Shown: positions 52,415 to 61,728 of the stretch, piece after piece | Numbering within the stretch: position 1 is the stretch's first letter | Layout: every line of letters starts with the position of its first letter | The notes under the pieces: model-generated | The model's input: the letters and a program-made list of their open reading frames with translations, nothing else | Told to the model about the DNA's origin: nothing | The model's database searches: none | Program-made: the position numbers and the translations under genes | From: Rhodomicrobium sp. | Lineage (GTDB): Bacteria > Pseudomonadota > Alphaproteobacteria > Rhizobiales > HXMU1428-3 | Assembly: GCA_021604665.1 (NCBI GenBank) | Contig: BQJK01000002.1 | Span: forward strand, 620,001-684,000 | Direction: 5' to 3' | DNA length: 64,000 nucleotides

Positions 52415-52735
52415 CCTGACCGAAAAAAAATAGCTGGCCTTTCTGGAGCTGACTATGTGTCGTTCAGTGAAAAAGTTGAGCCTTTTTCGTTAAGTGTTAG
52501 CGTGAGCTGGTTTTTTCGTGATCATTTTGCTTTTTTTCCTCATATTGGCGGTTTATTTAACTGGCTTTCTCTGGACATTTCACGACAGATTTGTTAAAAG
52601 CGGCCAAGATTTAATGAAGTTCGGCTCGCTCAGGTTCATCTAGCTATGAACCAGATCATTTTGAGCGGGCTTTGGAACTGGAAAATTCCCATATACTATT
52701 TGGAATTTTATCCGATTTAGAGGAGATGAAGGCGC
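52415..52735. other. Intergenic region before rpsU
   Basis: 321 bases with no supported gene. GAAAAAG near 52468 and CTTTTTC near 52482 form a weak hairpin about 55 bases after purK that could be its terminator. The rpsU promoter is expected near 52680-52710 but not resolved. Confidence 0.35.
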
Positions 52736-52957
52736 GTGCAAGTACTGGTTCGCGATAATAATGTCGATCAGGCGCTTAAGGCCCTGAAAAAGAAAATGCA
52801 ACGTGAAGGCATTTTCAGAGAAATGAAGCTACGTAACTTTTACGAGAAGCCCTCTGAAAAACGCGCACGTGTTAAAGCTGAAGCCATTCGCCGGGCTCGT
52901 AAACTGGCCCGCAAAAGAGCGCAGCGTGAAGGCATTGTTCCTGGTCGCTCTCGCTAA
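52736..52957 (+). CDS. rpsU: 30S ribosomal protein S21
   Basis: 73-residue S21 starting at GTG with GAGGAG about ten bases upstream. [20 protein letters not shown] and [17 protein letters not shown] match the family, and the C-terminus [15 protein letters not shown] is the long basic tail common in alphaproteobacteria. An intrinsic terminator follows. Location after purEK is common in Rhizobiales. Confidence 0.95.
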   Translation: MQVLVRDNNVDQALKALKKKMQREGIFREMKLRNFYEKPSEKRARVKAEAIRRARKLARKRAQREGIVPGRSR

Positions 52958-52984
52958 GCTGAATTAGCGTCAATATAGATTTTT

Positions 52985-53016
52985 AGGCCCGCATGGTATT
53001 TCCGCGCGGGCCTTTT
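52985..53016 (+). terminator. Intrinsic terminator after rpsU
   Basis: AGGCCCGC (52985-52992) pairs with GCGGGCCT (53006-53013), followed by TTTTCG. Confidence 0.85.
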
Positions 53017-53119
53017 CGTTTTTGTGGCTCGTTTATTGCTTACGATTTATGGCATTGGACTGACAGGTTCAGAGGCCTAATTAGGCCTTAATGTTTCTGT
53101 AGTTAAATCAAATATATTA

Positions 53120-54037
53120 GTGTTGTCATGGTTGGTTTTGCCTGTGCCCTCTATCCCCTCTGCGTTGTTCGTAAAATATCATCAGTGGCTTTGCGCTCTT
53201 AAGGCGAGCCGGCCAGGTTTTGCCGGCTGCGGGCTTTTTGTGGTGCTTAGTTTAGGGGCCTGCCAGTCCCCCATTACCAATGGTGCCCTGCCAGAGACCA
53301 TGTCGCCTATTGCTCAAGAGAGTTACAGCGCCAACATACTCTCCCTCTCAGATGTGATCCGCAAAAGTCCAGATGACCCGAGCCCTTATAATATGCGCGG
53401 TACGGTTTATGGTGAGGCGGGCGAGTTTGATAAAGCGATCGCTGATTTTACCCGGGCTGTTCAAATCGACCCGAGCTATTTTCAGGCATTTTCAAACCGA
53501 GCGTTGATTTACACCAAACGCAAACAATATGATAAAGCGCTCGCAGACCTAAACCAGGCCTTGGCGCTTTCCCCTGAATATCCTGTTGCGATTTTTGGCC
53601 GAGCGATGATTTACCTGGCGCAGAATAAGACCGCGCTGGCCTTAGCTGATTTTAACCAAACTCTCGAGATAGCCCCTGAACATGCGGGGGCTTATTATCA
53701 CCGCGGAGATATTTACCTTGCGGATGGGCGCAATGATTTGGCGTTAGCTGATTTTAACAGCGCTGTTGATTTGCAGCCTGATGCGGCTCCGCCATATTTT
53801 GGGCGCGGCATGACATTGCTGAAGATGCAGCGTTTTAGTGAGGCTTATGATTCATTTCATATGGCGGCTGGGCGGAAATCTGATTTCTATCTTGCCTGGT
53901 ATTACCGGGGTGTGGCCGCTGAAAAACAAAACGCTGCGAAAGAAGCGGCGCAGGCTTATACGCGGGCCCTCTCTATTAAGCCGAATTACCAGCCGGCGCT
54001 TGATGGGCTTGCCCGGGTGAAACGAGCGAAAAGCTAA
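53120..54037 (+). CDS. TPR-repeat lipoprotein
   Basis: About 300-residue protein. The signal segment CGLFVVLSLGACQSP has a good lipobox (LGAC), so it is a lipoprotein. The mature part holds about six tetratricopeptide repeats (for example YNMRGTVYGEAGEFDKAIAD, FSNRALIYTKRKQYDKALAD, AYYHRGDIYLADGRNDLALAD), which act as a protein-binding scaffold. The start is not settled: GTG 53120 is the most upstream codon, and several TTG codons lie downstream; a start nearer the hydrophobic segment is likely because about 35 residues precede it. Family resembles NlpI-type lipoproteins, but no function is assigned. Confidence 0.8.
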   Translation: MLSWLVLPVPSIPSALFVKYHQWLCALKASRPGFAGCGLFVVLSLGACQSPITNGALPETMSPIAQESYSANILSLSDVIRKSPDDPSPYNMRGTVYGEAGEFDKAIADFTRAVQIDPSYFQAFSNRALIYTKRKQYDKALADLNQALALSPEYPVAIFGRAMIYLAQNKTALALADFNQTLEIAPEHAGAYYHRGDIYLADGRNDLALADFNSAVDLQPDAAPPYFGRGMTLLKMQRFSEAYDSFHMAAGRKSDFYLAWYYRGVAAEKQNAAKEAAQAYTRALSIKPNYQPALDGLARVKRAKS

Positions 54038-54144
54038 CAAAATCAAACTCATAACCAGACAGCTTACCGCTTACCTTAGCGGCATTACGCACAAAGCATC
54101 CGTATATTTATGAGAGCCGTGAGCTCTTGTGAAATTAGTGGGGT

Positions 54145-54687
54145 TTATGCGCTGGCTTTGGGGCGAAGGCGCACAACAACATCCACGCCGGCAACCTCCA
54201 TGCCTTCAGGTGCTTGGGGCAAGCCGCTCAGGCTGATGGCTCCATGGGGGATATCCAGCACTTCACCGCTGCCTTCAACATAGAAATGCTGATGATCAGA
54301 CATGTTCGTGTCGAAATATACGCGGGTGCCAACTAGGGCAACTTCTCTCAGCAAGCCAGCATCACGAAACTGGTTGAGCGTGTTGTAAACGGTGGCCAGT
54401 GACACTGGAATTTTAGCGGCGTCAGCCTCTTCATGTAGCATTTCAGCGCAAACATGGCGATCACCTGAAGCAAACAGCAACTCACTTAACGCAATGCGCT
54501 GGCGCGTAGGCCGCATGCCTGCAGTGCGCAGCATTTCTGCCATAGTGGTATTTTCCTGGCAGGCGCAGTCTGGGCAGGCAGTCTCGGGACTAAATTCTGG
54601 CGGACAGGCTTCCTCTGTCGAGCGCGCGGAACTAACCGCGGCGTCTTCTGGTCTATCTGTCAGTCTTTGAGATGGTCTGTTCGTCAT
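54145..54687 (-). CDS. irr: Iron response regulator Irr (Fur family)
   Basis: 180-residue Fur-superfamily regulator of the Irr type, which in rhizobia senses heme-linked iron status and controls iron and heme genes. The DNA-binding helix region is RPTRQRIALSELLF and SLATVYNTLNQF; the C-terminal SDHQHFYVEGSGEVLDIPHG and VDVVVRLRP match Irr. Unlike Fur, it lacks the second metal-site cysteines. The long N-terminal extension (about 45 residues) contains two Cys-Pro pairs, C28-P29 and C38-P39, plus Cys41 and Cys43, which could be heme-regulatory motifs. It is divergent from fabA, an arrangement found in Rhizobiales. Confidence 0.9.
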   Translation of the reverse strand: MTNRPSQRLTDRPEDAAVSSARSTEEACPPEFSPETACPDCACQENTTMAEMLRTAGMRPTRQRIALSELLFASGDRHVCAEMLHEEADAAKIPVSLATVYNTLNQFRDAGLLREVALVGTRVYFDTNMSDHQHFYVEGSGEVLDIPHGAISLSGLPQAPEGMEVAGVDVVVRLRPKASA

Positions 54688-55138
54688 CAATGATTGTCCG
54701 TTATTGCTGTTTTATAGAGTTTAGAATGAAAGCCTGCGATAAAACAGTTATATATTTTCCCGCTTGTTAAAGTGGGGTTACTCTCTCCAGCTAAATCGTG
54801 CAGCTAGCTGACCATACTTAATTCATATACCGGAAACTTTAATACCAAGGACTTTAATACCCTCGACTTAAATAACCTGAACTTCAGCAGCGAGGCCATT
54901 ACTATTATCATCGCGCAATCGCTCTGGTGCTATTTACTACAATTATAGCCACGATTTTCCAGTTTATTGCCGGGATAATTATAGCGGCAATTTTGCTGGT
55001 AATTAGAGCGTTTTTCGTAATATGTTACAAATTAGTTAAAAATATCACGCATGAGCCGGCCTTAGTCTTTTGAAGGCCTGATAACTGTGATACACACGTT
55101 CGTTTCGGTAGATATAACAAATATGACGGGGTGCATCA
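54688..55138. other. irr-fabA intergenic region
   Basis: 451 bases, AT-rich, with promoters for irr (minus) and the fab genes (plus). It holds the 15-bp direct repeats listed separately. TTTAGAA at about 54719 resembles half of the rhizobial iron-control (ICE/Irr) motif, but I cannot see the inverted partner, so autoregulation is only possible. No ORF supported. Confidence 0.4.
54836..54884. repeat. Three to four 15-bp direct repeats in the irr-fabA intergenic region
   Basis: ACTTTAATACC at 54836 and 54851, ACTTAAATAACC at 54866 and a bare ACTT at 54881 recur every 15 bases. Possible regulator-binding array or slippage product. Confidence 0.65.
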
Positions 55139-55660
55139 ATGGCGGAACGCCAATCAAGCTACAACTATGAAGAGCTGTTAAAATGTGGTCGGGGTGAACT
55201 TTTTGGCCCCGGAAATGCGCAATTGCCGCTGCCACCCATGTTGATGTTTGACCGGATCACTCATGTGAGTGAAGAGGGCGGCGCCCATGGCAAAGGCCAG
55301 ATCATAGCTGAGTTTGATATTAATCCTGATCTCTGGTTTTTTCCGTGCCATTTTGAAGGTGACCCGGTCATGCCTGGCTGCCTTGGCCTTGATGCCTTAT
55401 GGCAATTAACGGGCTTTTACCTTGGCTGGTTGGGCGCGCCGGGCCGTGGCCGTGCGCTGTCTGTTGGTGAAGTGAAATTTACAAATATGGTGTTGCCAAC
55501 GACCAAATTGGTAACTTATGAAATTGATATTAAGCGCGTGATTTTGCGGCGCTTGAAACTTGGTATCGCTGATGGCCAGCTGAAAGCTGATGGCGAAGTT
55601 ATCTATAAGGCTACTGATTTGCGGGTTGGCCTGTTTGGTGCTGAAGACGGCAGCGCTTAA
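55139..55660 (+). CDS. fabA: 3-hydroxydecanoyl-ACP dehydratase/isomerase FabA
   Basis: 173-residue hotdog-fold enzyme that dehydrates and isomerises the C10 intermediate, starting anaerobic unsaturated fatty acid synthesis. The catalytic His71 and Asp85 are in [20 protein letters not shown], matching E. coli His70 and Asp84. The length is that of the family. It is followed by fabB and fabI in the same direction, a unit for unsaturated fatty acid synthesis. The start ATG has GACGGGG upstream. Confidence 0.97.
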   Translation: MAERQSSYNYEELLKCGRGELFGPGNAQLPLPPMLMFDRITHVSEEGGAHGKGQIIAEFDINPDLWFFPCHFEGDPVMPGCLGLDALWQLTGFYLGWLGAPGRGRALSVGEVKFTNMVLPTTKLVTYEIDIKRVILRRLKLGIADGQLKADGEVIYKATDLRVGLFGAEDGSA

Positions 55661-55872
55661 GTCACGCTTTCACGGCTTTTTGGGTCTACCCGCCCTTTCA
55701 TTACTGCGGCGGGATGTTGTTTTGTTATGAATTTTTCGTTTTGTCAGGGGGCGGGGCATTCTGCCTTTTGGCAAGTTTATTGATCATACTGTTTGACTGC
55801 GCTGTGGCGCATCTTAACAGGGTTGCTTTGGGCCATAATTATTGAGTGGTCCGTTTAATTAGAGGATAGAGT
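55661..55872. other. fabA-fabB intergenic region
   Basis: 212 bases with no gene or clear terminator; the two fab genes may share a transcript or fabB may have its own promoter. Confidence 0.35.
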
Positions 55873-57087
55873 ATGAGACGGGTTGTTATTACAGGGATGG
55901 GGATTGTCTCCAGCATCGGCAATAATAAAGAAGAAGTGCTGGCATCTCTTAAAAATACCAAATCCGGTATTACAAAATCCGAGAAATATGCCGAGCTCGG
56001 CTTTCGTAGTCAGGTGGAAGGAGCGCCAACGCTTGATGCGCTTTCACTGATTGACCGGAAAGTCCGCCGCTTTATGGGGGAAGGCGCGGCCTGGAATTAT
56101 ATCGCCTGCCAGGAAGCTATTGCCCAGGCTGGTCTTGAAGAAAATGACATTAGCAATGAGCGCACCGGTTTGATCATGGGCTCTGGTGGCCCCTCTGCCA
56201 GAGCAATTGTTCAAGCAGCTGACACCACAAGGAACCGCGGACCGAAGAAGGTTGGGCCTTTTGAAGTGCCAAAGTCCATGTCCAGCACCAATTCTGCAAC
56301 GCTGGCGACACCGTTTAAAATTCGCGGTGTAAATTACTCTATTTCATCAGCTTGCTCGACTTCCAGCCACTGTATTGGCAATGCAGCAGAGATGATCCAA
56401 TGGGGCAAGCAGGATGCGATGTTTGCGGGCGGCGGTGAGGAGCTTGACTGGACGCTCTCTGTTTTGTTCGACGCTATGAACGCCATGTCTTCTGACTTTA
56501 ACGACACCCCAGCGACTGCAAGCCGGGCTTATGATGCCAACCGGGATGGTTTTGTGATCGCAGGCGGTGCCGGTGTGTTGGTGCTTGAAGAACTTGAGCA
56601 TGCCAAAGCGCGCGGCGCTAATATTATTGCTGAGATTGTTGGCTATGGTGCCAACTCTGATGGCTATGACATGGTGGCACCTTCTGGTGAAGGCGCTGAG
56701 CGCTGCATGAAACTGGCGCTTGAAACCGTTGATTGTCCGATTGATTATATCAACCCGCATGGCACCTCAACGCCGATTGGTGACCTCAAAGAAATCGAAG
56801 CCATTCGCGCTGTGTTTGGAGACGCGATCCCACCGATTGCCAGCACGAAATCTCTCACCGGGCACTCTTTGGGTGCGGCGGGCGTGCAAGAGGCGATCTA
56901 TTCGCTATTGATGCTGCAAAATGGTTTTGTTTGCGAATCTGCCAATATTGAAGAGCTTGATGAAGCGTTTGCTGGCGTGCCGATTAGCCGGGAATGCCGG
57001 GACGCGAAGCTTAACGCTGTTATGTCAAACAGCTTTGGTTTTGGCGGCACCAATGCCACATTGGTTATGAAACGCTTTGAGGGTTAG
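55873..57087 (+). CDS. fabB: 3-oxoacyl-ACP synthase I FabB
   Basis: 404-residue condensing enzyme that elongates cis-unsaturated and saturated acyl-ACP. The catalytic triad is Cys161 ([15 protein letters not shown]), His296 ([11 protein letters not shown]) and His331 ([12 protein letters not shown]). The FabA-FabB-FabI order is seen in Rhizobiales. AGAGGA lies about eight bases before the ATG. Confidence 0.97.
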   Translation: MRRVVITGMGIVSSIGNNKEEVLASLKNTKSGITKSEKYAELGFRSQVEGAPTLDALSLIDRKVRRFMGEGAAWNYIACQEAIAQAGLEENDISNERTGLIMGSGGPSARAIVQAADTTRNRGPKKVGPFEVPKSMSSTNSATLATPFKIRGVNYSISSACSTSSHCIGNAAEMIQWGKQDAMFAGGGEELDWTLSVLFDAMNAMSSDFNDTPATASRAYDANRDGFVIAGGAGVLVLEELEHAKARGANIIAEIVGYGANSDGYDMVAPSGEGAERCMKLALETVDCPIDYINPHGTSTPIGDLKEIEAIRAVFGDAIPPIASTKSLTGHSLGAAGVQEAIYSLLMLQNGFVCESANIEELDEAFAGVPISRECRDAKLNAVMSNSFGFGGTNATLVMKRFEG

Positions 57088-57166
57088 GCCGCGCATTGCT
57101 AACTTTAGCAACTTAAGGCCGGAACTGACTATTCATTAGAAATTACAAGAGTTTAGAGCAAATTAG

Positions 57167-58006
57167 ATGACGGACACGACGAATTCGATTGATATCGCGC
57201 AACCTGGCCCACTTATGGCCGGTAAAAAAGGCCTGATCATGGGTGTGGCTAATGACCGCTCGATTGCCTGGGGCATTGCCCGGGTGCTTGCAGGCCAGGG
57301 TGCGAAGCTGGCTTTTACCTATCAGGGAGATGCTTTTGGTCGCCGCGCTGTGCCGCTGGCTGAATCTACCGGCGCTGAGATTATTGAGCCGTGTGATGTC
57401 ACCGACCTTGAGAGCGTTGATAATGTTTTTAATGTTATTGGCGACAAATGGGGTGAGCTTGATTTTGTTGTTCATGCGCTGGCTTTTTCTGACCGCAATG
57501 AGCTGAAGGGTCGCTACTCTGACACGTCCAGAGATAACTTTGTGAACACCATGGTTATTTCTTGCTTCTCATTCACTGAGATTGCTAACCGTGCTGCGCC
57601 GCTTATGAAGAATGGCGGTAGCCTGCTGACCCTTTCTTATGCCGGATCTCAGTGGGTTGTGCCTTGCTATAATGTGATGGGTGTGGCTAAGGCGGCGCTT
57701 GAGACCAGCGTTAAATATCTGGCGACTGACCTTGGGCCTGACAATATCCGCGTTAATGCGATGTCTGCCGGGCCGATGCGGACTTTGGCCGGTGCTGGTA
57801 TTTCTGACGCCCGCTCGATGTTTAATTTCCAAAAGCAACATTCACCGCTTAGACGCACACCAACATTGGACAATGTGGGTGGTGCTGGACTTTATCTGCT
57901 ATCTGAGCTTTCTGGTGGTGTTACTGGTGAGATCCATTATGTGGATTGCGGCTATAATACTGTGTTTATGCCTGATCTGGAATCCTTGAAAGATACTGGT
58001 TACTAG
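57167..58006 (+). CDS. fabI: Enoyl-ACP reductase FabI
   Basis: 279-residue NAD(P)H-dependent short-chain reductase that completes each elongation cycle. The family-specific pattern is intact: GVANDRSIAWGIA cofactor loop, Tyr158 (LSYAG), Tyr168 and Lys175 (CYNVMGVAKAALE), matching E. coli Tyr146, Tyr156 and Lys163. The substrate loop AGPMRTLAGAGI is standard. It lies 79 bases after fabB. Confidence 0.97.
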   Translation: MTDTTNSIDIAQPGPLMAGKKGLIMGVANDRSIAWGIARVLAGQGAKLAFTYQGDAFGRRAVPLAESTGAEIIEPCDVTDLESVDNVFNVIGDKWGELDFVVHALAFSDRNELKGRYSDTSRDNFVNTMVISCFSFTEIANRAAPLMKNGGSLLTLSYAGSQWVVPCYNVMGVAKAALETSVKYLATDLGPDNIRVNAMSAGPMRTLAGAGISDARSMFNFQKQHSPLRRTPTLDNVGGAGLYLLSELSGGVTGEIHYVDCGYNTVFMPDLESLKDTGY

Positions 58007-58106
58007 GATTGTGAATTGCTAACTTTACAGCCACAATTGGCTTAAACCGGCATTCGTTTAAGTTTCGCCTTAGCTCATAAATGTTGCTGCCCTTCAGGAG
58101 TTTTGA

Positions 58107-59006
58107 ATGATTGGTGTATTTGATTCCGGTCATGGCGGCTTAACAGTGCTGAAAGCGCTGGCGGATCAGTTCACGACTCAGGAATTTCTGTATCTTGGTG
58201 ACCATGCCAACGCGCCTTATGGCAACCGCCCCAGTGATGAGGTGGTGGAGCTGACACGGGCGGGGGTTGAGCTGTTGTTTGAAAAGGGGTGCCGGCTGGT
58301 GCTGCTTGGCTGCAATACAGCGACATCCATTGCCTGCCGAAGTTTGCAACAAGACTGGCTACCGGCCTCCCCCTGGATGGGGCGGAACATTCTTGGCATA
58401 ATCGCCCCAACCGTTGAGGTGGCGACGCAAACCTCCTGGGGTGTCACCGAACCACAATATCCACAAATGTATAAAACTGATGTGATCGCCGTTTTTGCCA
58501 CACAGCGGACCATTGAGAGCGGTGTTTTTCAAGAAGAGATTTCTAAACGCTGCCCGCGCATTCGTATCGTGGGCCAGGCTTGCCCGCAGCTTGCCGGGAT
58601 GATTGAAGCCGGGAAGAGCGAGGCGGAACTGGAAGCGCTGGTCGCCTCTTATGTTGATGAAATGCTGGCGGCGGCATCTGAAGCCGGGGCGTGCGCTGAT
58701 GGCCAACCCCATTATGCCATCCTTGGCTGCACCCATTACCCGCTGGTGGAGCATCTCTTTGCCAAACATTTGCCAAAGACCTGCCGCCTCTTATCTCAAC
58801 CACGCATTGTTGCTGATAGCCTTGAGCATTATCTTGCCCGGCACACAGAGTATGCGACGCCTCTGGCTGTCGAGGGGGTGAGGCAGGCTTCTTCTACACT
58901 GCCTAGGGTGCGCTTGCTGACAACGGGTAACTTAGCTGAGGTTGAGGCGCGGCAGTTTATGGGCTGGTCGGACCGGCCTTGTTTTGCGGCCCCTACTAGT
59001 CTTTAG
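58107..59006 (+). CDS. murI: Glutamate racemase MurI
   Basis: 299-residue cofactor-independent racemase that supplies D-glutamate for peptidoglycan. Asp6 and Gly-rich FDSGHGGLTVLKAL, DHANAPYGNRP, catalytic Cys69 in LGCNTATSIACRSL and Cys208/His210 in ILGCTHYPLVEH are in place. The length is slightly above the usual 260-280 residues, with a C-terminal extension. AGGAG is seven bases before the ATG. It is followed by a bidirectional terminator. Confidence 0.92.
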   Translation: MIGVFDSGHGGLTVLKALADQFTTQEFLYLGDHANAPYGNRPSDEVVELTRAGVELLFEKGCRLVLLGCNTATSIACRSLQQDWLPASPWMGRNILGIIAPTVEVATQTSWGVTEPQYPQMYKTDVIAVFATQRTIESGVFQEEISKRCPRIRIVGQACPQLAGMIEAGKSEAELEALVASYVDEMLAAASEAGACADGQPHYAILGCTHYPLVEHLFAKHLPKTCRLLSQPRIVADSLEHYLARHTEYATPLAVEGVRQASSTLPRVRLLTTGNLAEVEARQFMGWSDRPCFAAPTSL

Positions 59007-59034
59007 CGCTTACCTCATCGTTTATTCTGAGACA

Positions 59035-59066
59035 AAAAAGCCCCGCTGCGTTCAGCGGGGCTTTTT
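59035..59066. terminator. Bidirectional terminator between murI and pnp
   Basis: AAAAAGCCCCGCTG (59035-59048) pairs perfectly with CAGCGGGGCTTTTT (59053-59066), loop CGTT. Confidence 0.92.
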
Positions 59067-59102
59067 CAGTTTTATATAGTGGGCTTGCCCAATAGTAAGT
59101 GC

Positions 59103-61220
59103 TTAGTCGTCGTTTTGAACGATCTCTTCGCCAGTTTCCTGATCGACAACTTTCATGGAGAGGCGAACCTTGCCGCGGTCATCAAAGCCAACCAGCTTAA
59201 CGAACACGTCCTGGCCTTCCTTGACAACATCACCCACAGTTTTCGGGCGGAACTCGCTGGTGAGCTGTGAGATGTGCACGAGGCCATCTTTGGCACCGAA
59301 GAAGTTCACGAAGGCACCGAAGTCAACAACCTTGACGACTTTACCTTTGTAGATGACGCCTTCTTCTGGCTCGTCAGTGATTTCCTTGATCAGACGAATG
59401 GCAGTTGCGATGCTGTCTGCATTTGCAGCGGCAATCTTAATTGTGCCTTCGTCATCAATGTTGATTTTGGCGCCTGATTCTTCGACCAGACCACGGATTA
59501 CACTACCGCCCTGGCCAATCACTTCCCGGATTTTATCTGTTGGGATGCTGATTGTTTCAATGCGCGGTGCGTGCTCACCGACTTCATCACGAGCGTGATC
59601 AAGCGCTTTGTTCATTTCACTGAGGATGTGCAGACGACCGGCCTGTGCCTGGTTGAGTGCGACGTCCATGATCTCTTTGGTGATGCCGGTGATTTTAATG
59701 TCCATTTGCAAGCTGGTGATACCATCAGCTGTGCCTGCAACTTTAAAGTCCATGTCACCGAGATGATCTTCATCACCGAGGATGTCAGAGAGAACGGCGA
59801 AGTTATCACCTTCTTTGATCAAACCCATTGCGATACCTGCAACCGGCTTTTTCAGCGGGACGCCTGCATCCATAAGGGCAAGAGATGTACCGCAAACGGT
59901 GGCCATTGAAGAGGAGCCGTTAGACTCTGTAATTTCAGAAACCACACGCAATGTGTAAGGGAAATCTTCCCGCTCTGGCAACATTGGGTGGATGGCGCGC
60001 CATGCCAGTTTACCGTGGCCAATTTCGCGGCGACCGGTAAAGCCTGTGCGTCCTACTTCACCCACTGAGTAAGGGGGGAAGTTATAATGGAGCATGAAAT
60101 TCTCGCGGTAAGTGCCTGCAAGCGCATCAACGAACTGCTCGTCTTCAGCTGTACCGAGCGTGGCAACAACGATGGCTTGTGTTTCACCGCGGGTGAAGAG
60201 CGCGCTACCATGTGTTCTTGGTAAAACGCCAACTTCGCCGACAATCGGGCGCACAGTTTTAAGGTCGCGGCCGTCAATGCGCAGGCCTGTCTCAAGGATA
60301 GAGCCACGAACGATTTCTGATTCCAGCCCTTTAAATACGCTGCCGAGTAGAACAGCTTCTGTGCCGTTATCAGATTCTGGCATTAGCTCAGCAAAGACCT
60401 GATCTTTCAACTGCGCGATAGCATCCTGGCGCTCTTTTTTGTCTGCAACTTTATAAGCTTCGATTAGGCCATCTTTAGCGATGCGTGCCACGTCTGCTTC
60501 ATATTTTGACTTATCAACAGTGACCAGATCCCAAGGCTCTTTCGCCGCTTTTTCAGCCAGATCAATAATGGCATTGATGATAGGGGCGCAGCTTTCATGG
60601 CCAAAATTAACAGCGCCGAGCATGGTTTCTTCTGAAAGTTCTTCAGCTTCAGATTCAACCATCAATACGGCGTCCGCTGTGCCAGCGACAATCAGATCAA
60701 GGGTCGTGTCTTCCATTTGATCAATGGTTGGGTTGAGCACAAACTCGCCGTCAATATAACCAACACGAGCGCCGCCGATTGGGCCCATGAATGGCACACC
60801 AGAAAGGGTGAGGGCGGCTGAAGCTGCGACCATGGCAACCACATCCGGGTCATTTTCCATGTCGTGAGACAACACGGTTAGGATAACTTGTGTTTCGTTT
60901 TTAAAGCCCGGTGCAAAGAGCGGGCGGATCGGCCGGTCGATCAATCTTGAGACAAGCGTTTCTTTTTCGCTTGGGCGGCCTTCACGTTTGAAGTAGCCAC
61001 CTGGAATTTTACCAGCGGCGTAGGATTTTTCCTGATAATTCACAGTGAGGGGGAAGAAATCGATACCTGGTTTCACGCTGCGGGCGGCAACCACTGTTGC
61101 CAACACCGATGTCTCGCCATATTGCGCGAGAACAGAGCCATGCGCCTGACGGGCCACTCTGCCGGTTTCAAGTTTAAGGGGGCGTCCGCCCCATTCGATT
61201 TCTACGGTTTGGATATTAAA
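59103..61220 (-). CDS. pnp: Polyribonucleotide nucleotidyltransferase PNPase
   Basis: 705-residue exoribonuclease. Two RNase PH domains (about 10-235 and 320-560), a linker alpha domain, KH domain ([20 protein letters not shown]) and S1 domain ([20 protein letters not shown]). The phosphorolytic active-site region [21 protein letters not shown], with conserved aspartates, is complete. The acidic C-terminus (EEIVQNDD) is short. The ATG at 61220 is preferred: [13 protein letters not shown] matches the family start, while the longer frame adds 13 residues. rpsO is directly upstream with a hairpin-rich leader between, as in many bacteria. Confidence 0.96.
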   Translation of the reverse strand, partial: FNIQTVEIEWGGRPLKLETGRVARQAHGSVLAQYGETSVLATVVAARSVKPGIDFFPLTVNYQEKSYAAGKIPGGYFKREGRPSEKETLVSRLIDRPIRPLFAPGFKNETQVILTVLSHDMENDPDVVAMVAASAALTLSGVPFMGPIGGARVGYIDGEFVLNPTIDQMEDTTLDLIVAGTADAVLMVESEAEELSEETMLGAVNFGHESCAPIINAIIDLAEKAAKEPWDLVTVDKSKYEADVARIAKDGLIEAYKVADKKERQDAIAQLKDQVFAELMPESDNGTEAVLLGSVFKGLESEIVRGSILETGLRIDGRDLKTVRPIVGEVGVLPRTHGSALFTRGETQAIVVATLGTAEDEQFVDALAGTYRENFMLHYNFPPYSVGEVGRTGFTGRREIGHGKLAWRAIHPMLPEREDFPYTLRVVSEITESNGSSSMATVCGTSLALMDAGVPLKKPVAGIAMGLIKEGDNFAVLSDILGDEDHLGDMDFKVAGTADGITSLQMDIKITGITKEIMDVALNQAQAGRLHILSEMNKALDHARDEVGEHAPRIETISIPTDKIREVIGQGGSVIRGLVEESGAKINIDDEGTIKIAAANADSIATAIRLIKEITDEPEEGVIYKGKVVKVVDFGAFVNFFGAKDGLVHISQLTSEFRPKTVGDVVKEGQDVFVKLVGFDDRGKVRLSMKVVDQETGEEIVQNDD

Positions 61221-61443
61221 CATATATTTTCTCTTCATACAGTTGTGGAGGCGCGTCATTTACGTTCCCCACTCTTATAGTGGGGTGCCTCCGGCGCTGA
61301 GCGGCCCATCCGCTCAACGGCCAAAGCCGGGTGTATATTCAGGTGCGGAAGTGCACCCGCGATAAATTCCTGGCCCTGGTAAAAGAAAGGGGCATGCCCA
61401 TTTGGACGATGCCCTCTTTCATATTACGTGGTGCCTCTTTTGA
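61221..61443 (-). promoter_or_regulatory. Hairpin-rich rpsO-pnp leader and rpsO terminator
   Basis: Read on the minus strand, a stem near 61390-61414 followed by TTTCTTTT looks like the rpsO terminator. Then come TGAGCGG/CCGCTCA (61298-61304 with 61310-61316), and AGTGGGG/CCCCACT (61267-61273 with 61279-61285). In E. coli the pnp leader is cut by RNase III and degraded by PNPase to autoregulate; similar structures here suggest the same, by inference. Confidence 0.6.
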
Positions 61444-61713
61444 TTAGCGGCGAATACCAAGACGTTTGATCAAATCCTGGTAACGATTATCATCGTTCTT
61501 TTTCACATAGTTCAACAAACGACGGCGTTGGCTTACCATTTTCAGCAATCCGCGGCGTGAGTGGTTGTCTTTTTTGTGGGATTTGAAGTGACCTGTCAGG
61601 TTATTGATCCGCTCTGTCAGAATGGCAACCTGAACTTCAGGTGATCCTGTATCAGCGTCTTTGATCGCGTATTCCTTGATCAGTTCTTGCTTACGTTCAG
61701 CAGAAATCGACAT
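61444..61713 (-). CDS. rpsO: 30S ribosomal protein S15
   Basis: 89-residue S15 with the signature [19 protein letters not shown] and [13 protein letters not shown], full family length. GGAG lies upstream of the ATG. It is 15 bases downstream of the truB stop, so it is probably transcribed with truB-rbfA and then separated from pnp by the hairpins. Confidence 0.97.
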   Translation of the reverse strand: MSISAERKQELIKEYAIKDADTGSPEVQVAILTERINNLTGHFKSHKKDNHSRRGLLKMVSQRRRLLNYVKKNDDNRYQDLIKRLGIRR

Positions 61714-61728
61714 CGGGTTCTCCTTTAA

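Noticed and set aside
54718-54726. TTTAGAATG as an iron-control element for irr autoregulation
   Set aside because: Only one half resembles the rhizobial motif and I could not find its inverted partner.
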